NCBI GenBank assembly: GCA_002728135.1
Contig: PBVE01000006.1
Location: 2,032 to 66,031, forward strand
DNA: 64,000 nt
Source of the DNA: Rhodospirillaceae bacterium
GTDB lineage: Bacteria > Pseudomonadota > Alphaproteobacteria > UBA828
Direction of reading: 5' to 3'
Below, piece after piece: positions 28,218 through 36,804 of this stretch. The notes beneath the pieces were generated by a model that saw nothing but the letters and a program-made list of their open reading frames with translations, did not search any database and was not told where the DNA came from. Position 1 is the first letter of the stretch, and every line of letters begins with the position of its first letter. Made by a program: the position numbers and the translations under genes.

Positions 28218-29304
28218 GTATATATATATCCTGAGTTGGAGGATATAACCATGTTACATGCCCCATTTTTCTTCCCTTACGAGTCTCTTCTTTTCCATAA
28301 AAATGTATGAAAGGAGAACGGCTTTCTTCTAATTCATGCCAATGGTCAATATCGTAGCCAATTAGATTTTTCATTGTAGCATTAGTAATTTGCTTAGGGT
28401 CACGAAGAGGAAGATTAACTATTGCCCTGATATGTTGAGAAAATTGGGAGGTTTCACAAGCTTCGATAGTCCAATGTCCAGAATTGTGAACACGTGGTGC
28501 AATTTCATTAAGTATAATTTGATTATTCTTTGTAACAAAAAGTTCAACACACAGAACTCCAACATGATTTAGAGATTCAGCTGTAGTTATAGCTATTTTT
28601 TCAGCCTCAAACTTAAGTTTATTAGAAATTGGTGCAGGAGATACAGAAAAATCTAATATTCCATCTTTATGTTCATTCCAGATAGGTGAGAAGCACTTAT
28701 AATTCTTGTCGATACTTCTGGCTATGATTACTGAAATTTCTCGTTCAAAGTTAATTTTTTTTTCTAGAATGGCTGGCACCTTACCAATTCGTTGCCAAGC
28801 AATATCAAGTTCTTCATTTTTTCTAGATGTAATCAGAAATTGACCTTTACCATCATAGCCTGATTCTTCACTCTTAAGGATTGATGGAATACCAAGTTTA
28901 TCAATTGCTTTATTAAGATAACTGCGCTCTGGAACAGGTTGCCAAGGAGCCACAGGTATATTGTTTTGAGTTGCAAAAGATTTTTCTTTTGTACGATTTT
29001 GTGTAACTGAGAGAGATTTTAGCCCGGGCCTTAATGGTTTATATTTTTCAATTAATTCAACTGTATTTGTTGGAACATTCTCAAATTCATATGTACACAC
29101 ATCAATATCATGGGAAAATTGTTTTAGTAAATCTTTATCGTTATATTCTGCAATAGTATGTTTAAAACACACATCTGATGCTGGTGGGTTTAATTCTGGA
29201 CAGAAAAGATGACATTTATAACCAAGTGGTGCTGCAGCTAAGGCAAGCATACGACCCAGTTGTCCACCTCCAAGTATTCCAATAGTACTACCAGGTGGAA
29301 TCAT
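28204..29304 (-). CDS. purK: N5-carboxyaminoimidazole ribonucleotide synthase
   Basis: The 366-residue ATP-grasp enzyme carboxylates AIR to N5-CAIR with bicarbonate and ATP in purine synthesis. IGILGGGQLGRMLALAA at the N-terminus, CTYEFENVP, PSILKSEESGYDGKGQ (ATP-grasp lysine and flexible loop) and EIAPRVHNSGHWTIEAC are diagnostic. It is downstream of purE in one operon, with a gap of 33 bases. It overlaps the COQ9 gene tail to tail by 14 bases, leaving no room for a terminator between them. Confidence 0.96.
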   Translation of the reverse strand: MIPPGSTIGILGGGQLGRMLALAAAPLGYKCHLFCPELNPPASDVCFKHTIAEYNDKDLLKQFSHDIDVCTYEFENVPTNTVELIEKYKPLRPGLKSLSVTQNRTKEKSFATQNNIPVAPWQPVPERSYLNKAIDKLGIPSILKSEESGYDGKGQFLITSRKNEELDIAWQRIGKVPAILEKKINFEREISVIIARSIDKNYKCFSPIWNEHKDGILDFSVSPAPISNKLKFEAEKIAITTAESLNHVGVLCVELFVTKNNQIILNEIAPRVHNSGHWTIEACETSQFSQHIRAIVNLPLRDPKQITNATMKNLIGYDIDHWHELEESRSPFIHFYGKEETRKGRKMGHVTWLYPPTQDIYIPSDF

Positions 29305-29337
29305 AACTCAGCGTCTTACGTAAATACTTATTCATTT

Positions 29338-29835
29338 TCAATTTGTGTTAATTGGTTCTAAAGCGACGTCATCAGTTTGTTTTTTTCGCCATTTTTCAAG
29401 ACTTTTCCTCACCTCTTCATTTTGTAAACTTAGAATGCTGGCCGTCATAAGAGCAGCATTAATTGCTCCTGCCTTACCTATTGCTAGTGTCCCTACTGGT
29501 ATTCCTGCAGGCATTTGAACGATAGATAGAAGGCTGTCCATTCCATTTAAGGCTTTGCTTTCAATGGGGACTCCAAGAACTGGTAAGGAAGTTTTTGAAG
29601 CTATCATTCCTGGAAGGTGTGCTGCACCTCCTGCTCCAGCAATGATAACTTTTAAACCTCTTTTTTTTGCATCGGTAGCATAATCAAATAATCTGTCTGG
29701 CGTTCGATGGGCTGAAACAATTTGCACTTCATTTTTTATAGAGAGAGAATCAAGTGTTTTTACGGTGTGTTGCATAGTATCCCAATCCGATTGGCTTCCC
29801 ATAATAACACCAACTGTTTGAGAAATTTTTATCAA
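29338..29835 (-). CDS. purE: 5-(carboxyamino)imidazole ribonucleotide mutase
   Basis: The 165-residue class I PurE moves the carboxyl group of N5-CAIR to give CAIR, the step after Pur[25 protein letters not shown] and [16 protein letters not shown] are the conserved substrate-binding loops; the active-site histidine is in SAHRTP. The start is TTG 29835, preceded by AGAGG. It is the first gene of purE-purK. Confidence 0.96.
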   Translation of the reverse strand: MIKISQTVGVIMGSQSDWDTMQHTVKTLDSLSIKNEVQIVSAHRTPDRLFDYATDAKKRGLKVIIAGAGGAAHLPGMIASKTSLPVLGVPIESKALNGMDSLLSIVQMPAGIPVGTLAIGKAGAINAALMTASILSLQNEEVRKSLEKWRKKQTDDVALEPINTN

Positions 29836-29954
29836 CTTTTTTACCTCTACTAGATATAATTCTTATGCATATAGTTTTATGTTTTTGTCAGTTTGTTTCA
29901 AAAATAAAAGTTGTTATGCTCATCAGTAATTATACAAGGTGATTATAAATTTTT

Positions 29955-30149
29955 TTAAGAAAGTATGTTATTTGAGCTGAGCTCTAGTCTGCTAATTGTA
30001 TCTCTAATTACTAGTTTTCTTTTTTTTAAACGTTGGATTTGGTCATTATCGATATTGGGTTGAGATGTCAGTCTAGTAATTACGTAGTCGAGGTCACGGT
30101 GTTCAACCTTCAGACCTTCAAGCCTATACCCTATGTTAATTTGTTCCAT
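29955..30149 (-). CDS. DUF465 (YdcH-like) small protein
   Basis: This is a 64-residue coiled-coil protein. LEGLKVEHRDLDYVITRL followed by IQRLKKRKLVIRDTISRLE is the DUF465 pattern, common in Alphaproteobacteria and of unknown function. The frame is open upstream to 30224, but ATG 30149 has AAGG six bases before it and matches the family start, so the longer version is rejected. It lies upstream of purE-purK on the same strand, about 120 bases away. Confidence 0.8.
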   Translation of the reverse strand: MEQINIGYRLEGLKVEHRDLDYVITRLTSQPNIDNDQIQRLKKRKLVIRDTISRLELSSNNILS

Positions 30150-30494
30150 GTCACCTTCAATCCTGTGAATAGTAAGAAGTTTATAAAATTCATATAATAG
30201 AAATATAATAGCAGATTGATCCAAATAATTTTTAGAAAATTTTTATTTCTAATTAAATTTTTGATTCCTGTGTAATTTAGGTGAAAGCTGTTAGCTCTAT
30301 TTCCCTTGATTACCAACAACTTTAGAGTGTTAAGCGAATATATATATAAATCTAGAGATCACTCAGATATTTTCTATTTGGATTTAAGAGAGTATATAAA
30401 AAGAGACTTAATAGCATATGTTGACTTACAGTTGATTGCCGATTCGCTTGTCCACGATATAAATTATAGGACTAAGGTTTTATATATTGTCAAT

Positions 30495-31955
30495 TTATTT
30501 TTGAAGCCTACTAATTGTTTCCGTTGTACTATACCCTGATTCTAAATTAGCTAACAAAACTTTTCCTCCGTTTTCACGGACTATATCTGCTCCTACAACT
30601 TGCTCTTCTGTATAGTCAGACCCCTTAATTAGTACATCCGGAAGTATAGATTCAATCAATGTAACAGGTGTTTCTTCTTCAAAAATAACTACAAGATCAA
30701 CAGTTTCTAATGAGGCTAGAACTTGAGCACGGGCATTTTCTCCTTGAATTGGCCTGCTAGATCCTTTTAACCTTTTTACTGATATGTCACTATTAAGTCC
30801 CACTATCAATCGATCACAATTTGCACGAGCTTGTCGCAAGAGGGATATATGACCAGGATGCAAAAGGTCAAAGCATCCATTGGTGAACCCAATTTTTTCA
30901 CCATCATTTCTCCAAGAAGCTATGCTGTGAATAGCAGTTGATAGTGGAATAATTTTAGCCTCTGCATCTGATAAATCATTAGCCCTTAAAGCATGGACTA
31001 TTTCTGAAATTTCAGCAACGGCAGTGCCTGCTTTTTCTACTACTACTCCGGCTGCAGTATTAGCCAACCGAGCTGAATCATATAAAGATATATTTGCCCC
31101 TAGTGATGTAGCCAAAGCAGCAACCACAGTATCTCCTGCACCTGATACATCATAAACTTCTCTGGCTTGAGCTTTTAAATGCGCTGCTTTTCCATTACTA
31201 CTTACTAGACTTATGCCTTCCGAACTCTTGGTTACGAGAACGTGATCAATATTATATTTTTTTATAAGTGTTTCTGCTGCTCTAATTATTTCTTCTGATG
31301 TTTGAACACTTAAACCTGTCGCGTTCGCTAATTCATTTCTGTTAGGTGTAATTATATTGCTATATTTATACTTAGAGAAATCAGAACCTTTTGGATCTAT
31401 AACGATCTCCTTATTTTCATTTCTAGCTATTGCTATAAGAGTTTCACATATTTTTTCACCAATAACTCCTTTAGCATAATCACTTAGAATTAGGACATCA
31501 GATTCATTAATGATGTCTTTTGCCATTCTAATCAAATTATCAGCAACTTTTTCAGAGATAGGGTCATTAGTCTCATAGTCTGCACGAAGTAATTGTTGGC
31601 TTTCAGCTACAAATCGTGTCTTTTGAGTGGAAGCTCTACCAGATTCAACCAATAAACAAGGCTCTATATCTGGTTCAGAACCAACCATAGATGTCAATTC
31701 TCTTCCAACTGAGTCATCTCCAACAACTGAAATAAGTGTGGCCTTTGCACCTAGTGATACAATATTCCTTACAACATTACCTGCTCCGCCAAGCATTTTT
31801 TTTTCATTGATAATCCTAAGCACTGGAACCGGAGCTTCAGGAGAAGTACGCTCAACTGACCCATAAATGAATCTATCCAACATAATATCACCGATGCATA
31901 AAACTCTTGCATTAGAGAGAGTTTCTACACGAGTTGATAGGTTTGAGAGTTTCAT
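30495..31955 (-). CDS. hldE: Bifunctional heptose 7-phosphate kinase / heptose 1-phosphate adenylyltransferase
   Basis: The 486-residue two-domain enzyme makes ADP-heptose precursors for lipopolysaccharide core. The N-terminal PfkB-type kinase has MLDRFIYGSVERTSPEAPVPV, GGAGNVVRNI and the catalytic DVSGAGDTVVAAL. The C-terminal nucleotidyltransferase (from about residue 345) has GFTNGCFDLLHPGHISLL (HxGH motif). No other lipopolysaccharide gene is adjacent. It shows that this organism builds a heptose-containing outer membrane. The trcR gene lies 75 bases upstream on the same strand. Confidence 0.96.
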   Translation of the reverse strand: MKLSNLSTRVETLSNARVLCIGDIMLDRFIYGSVERTSPEAPVPVLRIINEKKMLGGAGNVVRNIVSLGAKATLISVVGDDSVGRELTSMVGSEPDIEPCLLVESGRASTQKTRFVAESQQLLRADYETNDPISEKVADNLIRMAKDIINESDVLILSDYAKGVIGEKICETLIAIARNENKEIVIDPKGSDFSKYKYSNIITPNRNELANATGLSVQTSEEIIRAAETLIKKYNIDHVLVTKSSEGISLVSSNGKAAHLKAQAREVYDVSGAGDTVVAALATSLGANISLYDSARLANTAAGVVVEKAGTAVAEISEIVHALRANDLSDAEAKIIPLSTAIHSIASWRNDGEKIGFTNGCFDLLHPGHISLLRQARANCDRLIVGLNSDISVKRLKGSSRPIQGENARAQVLASLETVDLVVIFEEETPVTLIESILPDVLIKGSDYTEEQVVGADIVRENGGKVLLANLESGYSTTETISRLQK

Positions 31956-32029
31956 AAATACACCAAGTTTGAAATTTAGGCGAACCTATATATTAAATTT
32001 ATTTAATGCAGATAAGTGGCTTCTAAATA

Positions 32030-32764
32030 TTAATCTTCCTGCTTTTGCTGATTTCCAAACACCTTTTCTGCAAGATTCTCTAAGGTTATTTTATTCTGGG
32101 GTTGTTCACTTGCTATATCACTATTTGTTTCTTTAACAGCTTTACTATCTATTTCACTATTGTTTGTTTTTTCAATTATAGTTTCTGAGGTTTGTTTAAC
32201 ATCTTGAGAATTTATTGTAATATTTTTTTTCTTGGAATCAGCTCTAGCCTTACGTCGTCTTGCAAAATTAACAGCATTAACTAATTCAGCTTCACCACAG
32301 ATTCCGGCTAGGACAGGGTCATGTGGCGAAATATTTTGCGTATTCCAATGTGTGCTATCCCGAACTGTTGAAATAGTTGTTTTGGTTGTGCCTAGTAATT
32401 TGCCTATTTGAGAGTCACTCAGCTCAGGATAATTTTTTAAAAGCCATGCAATTCCATTAGGCCTTTCTTGTCGTTTGCTGACGGGGGTATATCTCGCTTT
32501 CTTTGACCTTTTAGGTAATTCTACAGGGGGAGCTATTCCTTTCAATTTTGCACTAGCATCATTTTCGCAACGAGTTATTTCTTCACGGCTTATTTGCCCA
32601 GATATAACAGGATCCATTCCTCGAATTCCAACAGCTACCTCGCCATCTGCTACGCCCTGTATTTCAAGAGCATGTAAACTACAAAAATCAGCAATTTGAT
32701 CAAATGTGAGTGTTGTGTTTTCTATTAACCACACAGCCGTGGCTTTTGGCATTAAGGGCGGCAT
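32030..32764 (-). CDS. trcR: Cell cycle transcriptional regulator TrcR (DUF1013)
   Basis: The 244-residue protein begins MPPLMPKATAVWLIENTTLTFDQIA and has WLLKNYPELSDSQIGKLLGTTKTTI, a helix-turn-helix-like segment found in the DUF1013 family. In Caulobacter a DUF1013 protein, TrcR, binds cell-cycle-regulated promoters. The N-terminal two-thirds are well conserved; the C-terminal 75 residues are rich in charged and polar residues and look disordered. It is preceded by a quinone oxidoreductase and DUF1192 gene, a neighbourhood common in Alphaproteobacteria. Confidence 0.9.
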   Translation of the reverse strand: MPPLMPKATAVWLIENTTLTFDQIADFCSLHALEIQGVADGEVAVGIRGMDPVISGQISREEITRCENDASAKLKGIAPPVELPKRSKKARYTPVSKRQERPNGIAWLLKNYPELSDSQIGKLLGTTKTTISTVRDSTHWNTQNISPHDPVLAGICGEAELVNAVNFARRRKARADSKKKNITINSQDVKQTSETIIEKTNNSEIDSKAVKETNSDIASEQPQNKITLENLAEKVFGNQQKQED

Positions 32765-32894
32765 TTTTTAGTCTCCGAGTTATGCTAGAGTTCACTTTTT
32801 AACAAACTTTATTCAACGTGTTATATAATACTTGTTTTATAACCCCTAAAGATACTTTCAAGCTAGCGCCAAATTAAGCTTCAGTATTTATTAA

Positions 32895-33890
32895 CTAAAT
32901 AACAAGCACAATCTTTCCTATATGTTTGTTTTTTTCCATATATTTATGTGCTAATGCCGCGTCTTGTATATTAAATTCTTTATCAATTATCGGAGATATC
33001 TTTCCATTATCAAGTAGTGGCCATACTTTTTCTTCCAAAGCCATAGCAATTCTTGCCTTGGCTCCTAGGCTCTGGGGGCGAAGTGTCGAACCAGTTAATG
33101 ATAAGCGATTTAACATTATAGGTAGCATGTTTATACTGACTTTTGGTGTTTCTTGGAAAGCAATCTGGACTAATCTACCTTCTTGACTCAGAATCTTAAG
33201 GTTTTTTTGAACGTAACTCCCGCCTACCATATCTAATATAACATTTACACCAGTGTCATTTGTTGCCATCATAATTTCTTCATCAAAATTTGATGTATTA
33301 TAGTTAATCGCGATTTCTGCTCCTATTTTTTTGCAAGCCACGCATTTTTCGTCGCTCCCTGTAGTCGTAAAAACGCGGGCTCCAAAGTGACGAGAAAGCT
33401 GAATAGCTGTAGTTCCTATCCCGCTGGAGCCACCGTGGATTAATATTTTCTCTCCAGAAGTTAAATCACCACGTTCAAATACGTTAGTCCAAACAGTAAA
33501 AAAAGTTTCTGGAATACATGCTGCTTCTCTTAGGGATATTCCTTTGGGTATTCTTAAGGTTTGTGTGATGGGCGCAATACAATATTCTGCATATCCACCT
33601 CCATTAGTTAGTGCACAAACTGCTTCCCCAATATCGAATTTACAAGTACTACCAGAACTTACAATATGTCCACTCACTTCTAGACCAGGTAAATCTGAAG
33701 CACCAGGAGGAGCAGGGTAAGCACCTGCACGTTGGAGCAAATCAGGACGATTAATTCCTGCGGCTGAAACTTTTATTAATACTTCATTTGTATCTGGTTC
33801 TGGTATGGAGCGTTGAGATAATTTTAATACGTCTGGTTTCCCAGACTCTGTTATTTCAATGACGTTCATCATTTTTTTATTGCTATGCAT
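32895..33890 (-). CDS. NAD(P)H-quinone oxidoreductase, zinc-independent MDR family (PIG3 type)
   Basis: The 331-residue medium-chain reductase has the substrate domain GINRPDLLQRAGAYPAPPGASDLPGLEVSG and the NADPH-binding HGGSSGIGTTAIQLSRHFGA near the middle, with a C-terminal dimer region. The zinc ligands of alcohol dehydrogenases are absent. It probably reduces quinones or activated alkenes with NADPH. ATG 33890 is chosen because AAGGA lies nine to ten bases upstream; an upstream ATG at 33920 contains that site within its own coding bases. Divergent from DUF1192 and upstream of trcR. Confidence 0.88.
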   Translation of the reverse strand: MHSNKKMMNVIEITESGKPDVLKLSQRSIPEPDTNEVLIKVSAAGINRPDLLQRAGAYPAPPGASDLPGLEVSGHIVSSGSTCKFDIGEAVCALTNGGGYAEYCIAPITQTLRIPKGISLREAACIPETFFTVWTNVFERGDLTSGEKILIHGGSSGIGTTAIQLSRHFGARVFTTTGSDEKCVACKKIGAEIAINYNTSNFDEEIMMATNDTGVNVILDMVGGSYVQKNLKILSQEGRLVQIAFQETPKVSINMLPIMLNRLSLTGSTLRPQSLGAKARIAMALEEKVWPLLDNGKISPIIDKEFNIQDAALAHKYMEKNKHIGKIVLVI

Positions 33891-33956
33891 ATAATAGTTT
33901 CCTTCTTTTCTAGATCCCATTACATTTTTATCTTAATTATTTAGCTTGGAGCACAA

Positions 33957-34142
33957 ATGGATTATGAGAGCGGTCAATATAAAGCTTACGAAGGTTTGAA
34001 ACCTCTTGAGCTTGAAAGAATGTCAGTTACTTCTCTAAATGAGTATCTCAATGAGCTAGAGAAAGAGTGTTTACGTGTAAAGAATGAAATCAATAAAAAA
34101 ACTCAATATATATCAAATGCTGATTCGTTTTTTGATAAATAA
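33957..34142 (+). CDS. DUF1192-family small protein
   Basis: This 61-residue acidic helical protein has the DUF1192 pattern: a middle LERMSVTSLNEYLNELEKECLRVKNEI coiled-coil segment and a C-terminal ADSFF. The function is unknown. It is transcribed away from the quinone oxidoreductase (about 65 bases) and belongs to the qor-DUF1192-trcR neighbourhood. The start ATG overlaps GGAGCACAA upstream, an acceptable ribosome binding site. Confidence 0.82.
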   Translation: MDYESGQYKAYEGLKPLELERMSVTSLNEYLNELEKECLRVKNEINKKTQYISNADSFFDK

Positions 34143-34291
34143 TACGAATCTATGAACAAACTCTCCTATTATAAAACTATTTGGTAGATATCTGGTAAAA
34201 AATTGGTCAATATTGGATAAAATTTACTTATTCTTTACTTTTTGAGATAAAAATACAAAAAAAATGAGTAAAAATTGTCAGTTATTGTAAT

Positions 34292-34340
34292 GTGAGCTTG
34301 ACTTGATAGAGTAAATCTAATCAACTTCCCACAAGCTCAC
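34292..34340 (+). promoter_or_regulatory. Hairpin in the lipoprotein leader
   Basis: GTGAGCTTG (34292-34300) and CAAGCTCAC (34332-34340) pair perfectly over 9 bp. Inside, TTGAT (34303-34307) and ATCAA (34320-34324) add 5 bp. The structure ends ten bases before the AGGAGG of the lipoprotein gene, so it probably lies in its 5' untranslated region and could affect translation or mRNA life. It could also be an operator. Confidence 0.5.
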
Positions 34341-34362
34341 TGGGATTCCAAGGAGGCACTTG

Positions 34363-34695
34363 ATGCTTAACAAAAAGCTAATAATGCGTGCAGCAATATT
34401 TGCGTTACCAATTGCGCTAATAGCTGGTTGTACAACACCGCAGACAATAGATGAAAGCACTAGCACAGACGGGGCTGCAGCAGCAGCAGCAGCAGCTGAA
34501 GCAAAGAGAATAGCTGAAGACGCTATAATTGCCCAGCGTGATATACGCATGGCAATTGGTGAAGCCAAACGTGCTGCTGAACGTGCCGCAGAAGCTGCAG
34601 AAAGGGCTGCCAGAGCTGCAGAAAGTGCTGCCGCAGAGGCGAAGGCAGCAGCTGATAAGGCTGACCGGATCTTTCAGCGTCAAATGAGGAAATAA
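34363..34695 (+). CDS. Small Ala-rich outer-membrane lipoprotein (Braun/Lpp-like)
   Basis: This 110-residue lipoprotein has a signal peptide (basic LNKKLIMRA, then hydrophobic AIFALPIALIAG) ending in a lipobox LIAGC with the cysteine near residue 24. The mature part is almost entirely Ala, Glu, Arg and Lys with heptad-like AAERAAEAAERAARAAESAA, that is, an alanine-zipper coiled coil. The last two residues are Arg-Lys, as in Lpp, where the terminal Lys is linked to peptidoglycan. AGGAGG at 34351-34356 fixes the start at ATG 34363 (the TTG just before is inside the spacer). The next gene, convergent, encodes an L,D-transpeptidase. Tethering of the outer membrane to the wall is inferred. Confidence 0.88.
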   Translation: MLNKKLIMRAAIFALPIALIAGCTTPQTIDESTSTDGAAAAAAAAEAKRIAEDAIIAQRDIRMAIGEAKRAAERAAEAAERAARAAESAAAEAKAAADKADRIFQRQMRK

Positions 34696-34723
34696 TCAGC
34701 AAAAAATGTTTTATTAATGACTT

Positions 34724-34753
34724 TTCAGAGCACCAATAATTTGGTGTTCTGAA
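34724..34753. terminator. Bidirectional Rho-independent terminator
   Basis: A 13-bp stem (34724-34736 with 34741-34753, one G-T pair) closes a TAAT loop and is followed by TATTTTT. On the other strand the stem is followed by AAAAGTC, so it works best rightward, for the lipoprotein gene. It lies exactly between two convergent genes. Confidence 0.88.
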
Positions 34754-34773
34754 TATTTTTGCAATAGTAGTTT

Positions 34774-35736
34774 CTAATCCGTAATTCTAGTTGGAATGCC
34801 AGTTCTTTTGGCAAGAGTTTCTCTTACTTTTCCCCAGTTAATATGGCCAGAAAGTTTGCCAGCATTTTCTTTTATACGAAAGAATATGTCTGCAAGAGGA
34901 GCTTTTAAAGGTATAATTTTACCTTCTGCCTCTAAGATATCAGCTTGTACAGGATCAGGGTGTGCTTCCATATAAATCTGTTTTCCAAGGATCGCAACTT
35001 TAATAGGTTGATTTATTATTGTTACTTGGGTGTCTATTGGGATTAATGCATAGAGTTTCTTAATATCTTCTGGATACATCCGTATACATCCATGACTAAC
35101 CCTACGTCCCACTCCCCAAGGTCTATTAGTCCCATGGATAAGGTATCCGGGTAAATCAAAATATAATGCATGAGAGCCTAGGGGGTTATTTGGCCCAGGA
35201 AGAATTGCTATAGGTAAATCAGGGTTTTCTTCCCTGATAGATTTAGGGGGGAACCAAATAGGATTTTCTTTTTTTCGGATAATTTTGGTATTACCAAGAG
35301 GAGTATTCCAACCATCACGTCCAACTCCTATTGGAAATGTTATTGTGTTTTGACTTCCAGGTTTATGGAGATATAGCCTTTGTTCAGCTAAGTTAATAAT
35401 TAATCCTAATCGAGGGTTTTGCGGGATTATATGTGCTGTAGGCAATAAAATTTTAGTTCCTTCACCTGGAACCCATGGATCAACACCTTGATTTGCAGCA
35501 ATTATATCAATAAAGCCTAATCCATGACTTCGAGCTAAATCGAGGAGGGTATCCTCATGCTTGGCCATAAGAGTTTTTAATTCACCGACTATGTCGTGTC
35601 CTTCGGGTAAGTAAATTTGTTCTGAATTTTGATAGGAGAATAGTTCTGATTTTACCTTGGCTGGTAACATCATTCCACTTAAAGCGAATATAAAAAACAT
35701 TGCTACTAATATTTTTTCGCTTTTATTATGCTTCAA
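34774..35736 (-). CDS. L,D-transpeptidase (YkuD/ErfK family)
   Basis: The 320-residue exported protein has an N-terminal signal sequence (ILVAMFFIFALSGMMLPAKVKS), then a LysM-like region (LLDLARSHGLGFIDIIAANQGVDPW), then the YkuD domain. The active site HGTN followed by SHGCIRMYPED holds the catalytic His and Cys. The family cross-links peptidoglycan stems or attaches lipoproteins such as Lpp to diaminopimelate. The domain layout is that of E. coli ErfK/YbiS/YcfS, the Lpp-anchoring enzymes. The start is TTG 35736 with GGAG seven bases before it. The adjacent Lpp-like gene is the obvious candidate substrate, by inference. Confidence 0.93.
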   Translation of the reverse strand: MKHNKSEKILVAMFFIFALSGMMLPAKVKSELFSYQNSEQIYLPEGHDIVGELKTLMAKHEDTLLDLARSHGLGFIDIIAANQGVDPWVPGEGTKILLPTAHIIPQNPRLGLIINLAEQRLYLHKPGSQNTITFPIGVGRDGWNTPLGNTKIIRKKENPIWFPPKSIREENPDLPIAILPGPNNPLGSHALYFDLPGYLIHGTNRPWGVGRRVSHGCIRMYPEDIKKLYALIPIDTQVTIINQPIKVAILGKQIYMEAHPDPVQADILEAEGKIIPLKAPLADIFFRIKENAGKLSGHINWGKVRETLAKRTGIPTRITD

Positions 35737-35828
35737 TCCCTTTCTCCTGCGATATATTTTCTTTGCTTACTATCATTTATTTAAGGGCATAATATTCATC
35801 TTTAAAATTTCTTTATGTGCTGTAAAAC

Positions 35829-36707
35829 CTAATTATTATCATGCGTTATAGGTGTATCTGAAAAACTTCCCCATTCTGCCCATGACCCATCGTAAACGGA
35901 TGTTTCCGTATGCCCAATTGTAAAAAATGCTAATGCTAACAGAGCGGCTGAAATACCTGATCCACATGTGGTAATAATCGGCTTAGTAAAATCTATGCCG
36001 GCATTTTTTGCCAAAGTTTTTATCTCCTCTGGAGTGAGTAAATTCATAGAAGTTTTGTCTAGTAGAAGAGAATAAGGGAGATTTATACTCCTAGGTATAT
36101 GGCCCGAGCGAAGGCCTGGGCGAGGTTCGGGGTCTAATCCATCAAATCTCCCTTTAGATCGGGCATCAATTAATTGCTCTGTTTGAGTTTTTAAATTCAG
36201 ATTAATATCTGAAAAATTTTTAATCAAATCTGGATTAAAAACGGCTTTAAAGTTGCCTGCCGGAAAATTCTTTTTCACATTATCTGTGTTGTTTTTAGAA
36301 GCTATCCAGGCAGGCATGCCGCCTTGAAGTACTGCTACATCATCATGCCCAAAAATTCTTAACATCCACCATGCCCTTGGTGAACTAAATACTCCCTTTG
36401 TATCATAAACTACTATGGAGTCATCACAAGAAATCCCTAGAGAACGCATCTTTGTAGAAAAAAATTTAGCATTAGGAATCATATGAGGTAAATTTGTTTT
36501 AGTCTCAGATATTTTCTCTATGTCAAAAAATTGAGAACCAGGTATATGATTATCTATATATTCAGCATATGGGTTTCTCATGTCTGTCGGTAAATACCAT
36601 GAGGCATCAAGTATTTTTAATTTTGGGTTTTCTATATTATTTGAAAGCCAAGCTGTGTCTATTAAAGGGCCAGGGAGATTAGGGGTATTTATAGAATTTT
36701 TGTTCAT
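35829..36707 (-). CDS. sseA: 3-mercaptopyruvate sulfurtransferase (two-domain rhodanese)
   Basis: The 292-residue protein has two rhodanese domains. The C-terminal active-site loop reads TTCGSGISAAL, with the catalytic Cys near residue 250 and the CGSG form typical of mercaptopyruvate rather than thiosulfate sulfurtransferases. VYDTKGVFSSPRAWWML and IDARSKGRFDG are further family markers. It transfers sulfur from 3-mercaptopyruvate to acceptors in the cytoplasm. It lies just downstream of the cysteine synthase on the same strand (97 bases), giving a small sulfur cluster. Confidence 0.92.
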   Translation of the reverse strand: MNKNSINTPNLPGPLIDTAWLSNNIENPKLKILDASWYLPTDMRNPYAEYIDNHIPGSQFFDIEKISETKTNLPHMIPNAKFFSTKMRSLGISCDDSIVVYDTKGVFSSPRAWWMLRIFGHDDVAVLQGGMPAWIASKNNTDNVKKNFPAGNFKAVFNPDLIKNFSDINLNLKTQTEQLIDARSKGRFDGLDPEPRPGLRSGHIPRSINLPYSLLLDKTSMNLLTPEEIKTLAKNAGIDFTKPIITTCGSGISAALLALAFFTIGHTETSVYDGSWAEWGSFSDTPITHDNN

Positions 36708-36804
36708 TATAATAATTTATCACTTAAACTTAATTTCTTAAGATATTTATTTTAGATTAGGTTTTTTCAGCAAAACAAAACTATTAATTTTAGAAATATT
36801 CGTT

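Noticed and set aside
30306-30539. Plus-strand frame of 77 codons between DUF465 and hldE
   Set aside because: It starts with TTG, has no ribosome binding site, overlaps the end of hldE and resembles no family.
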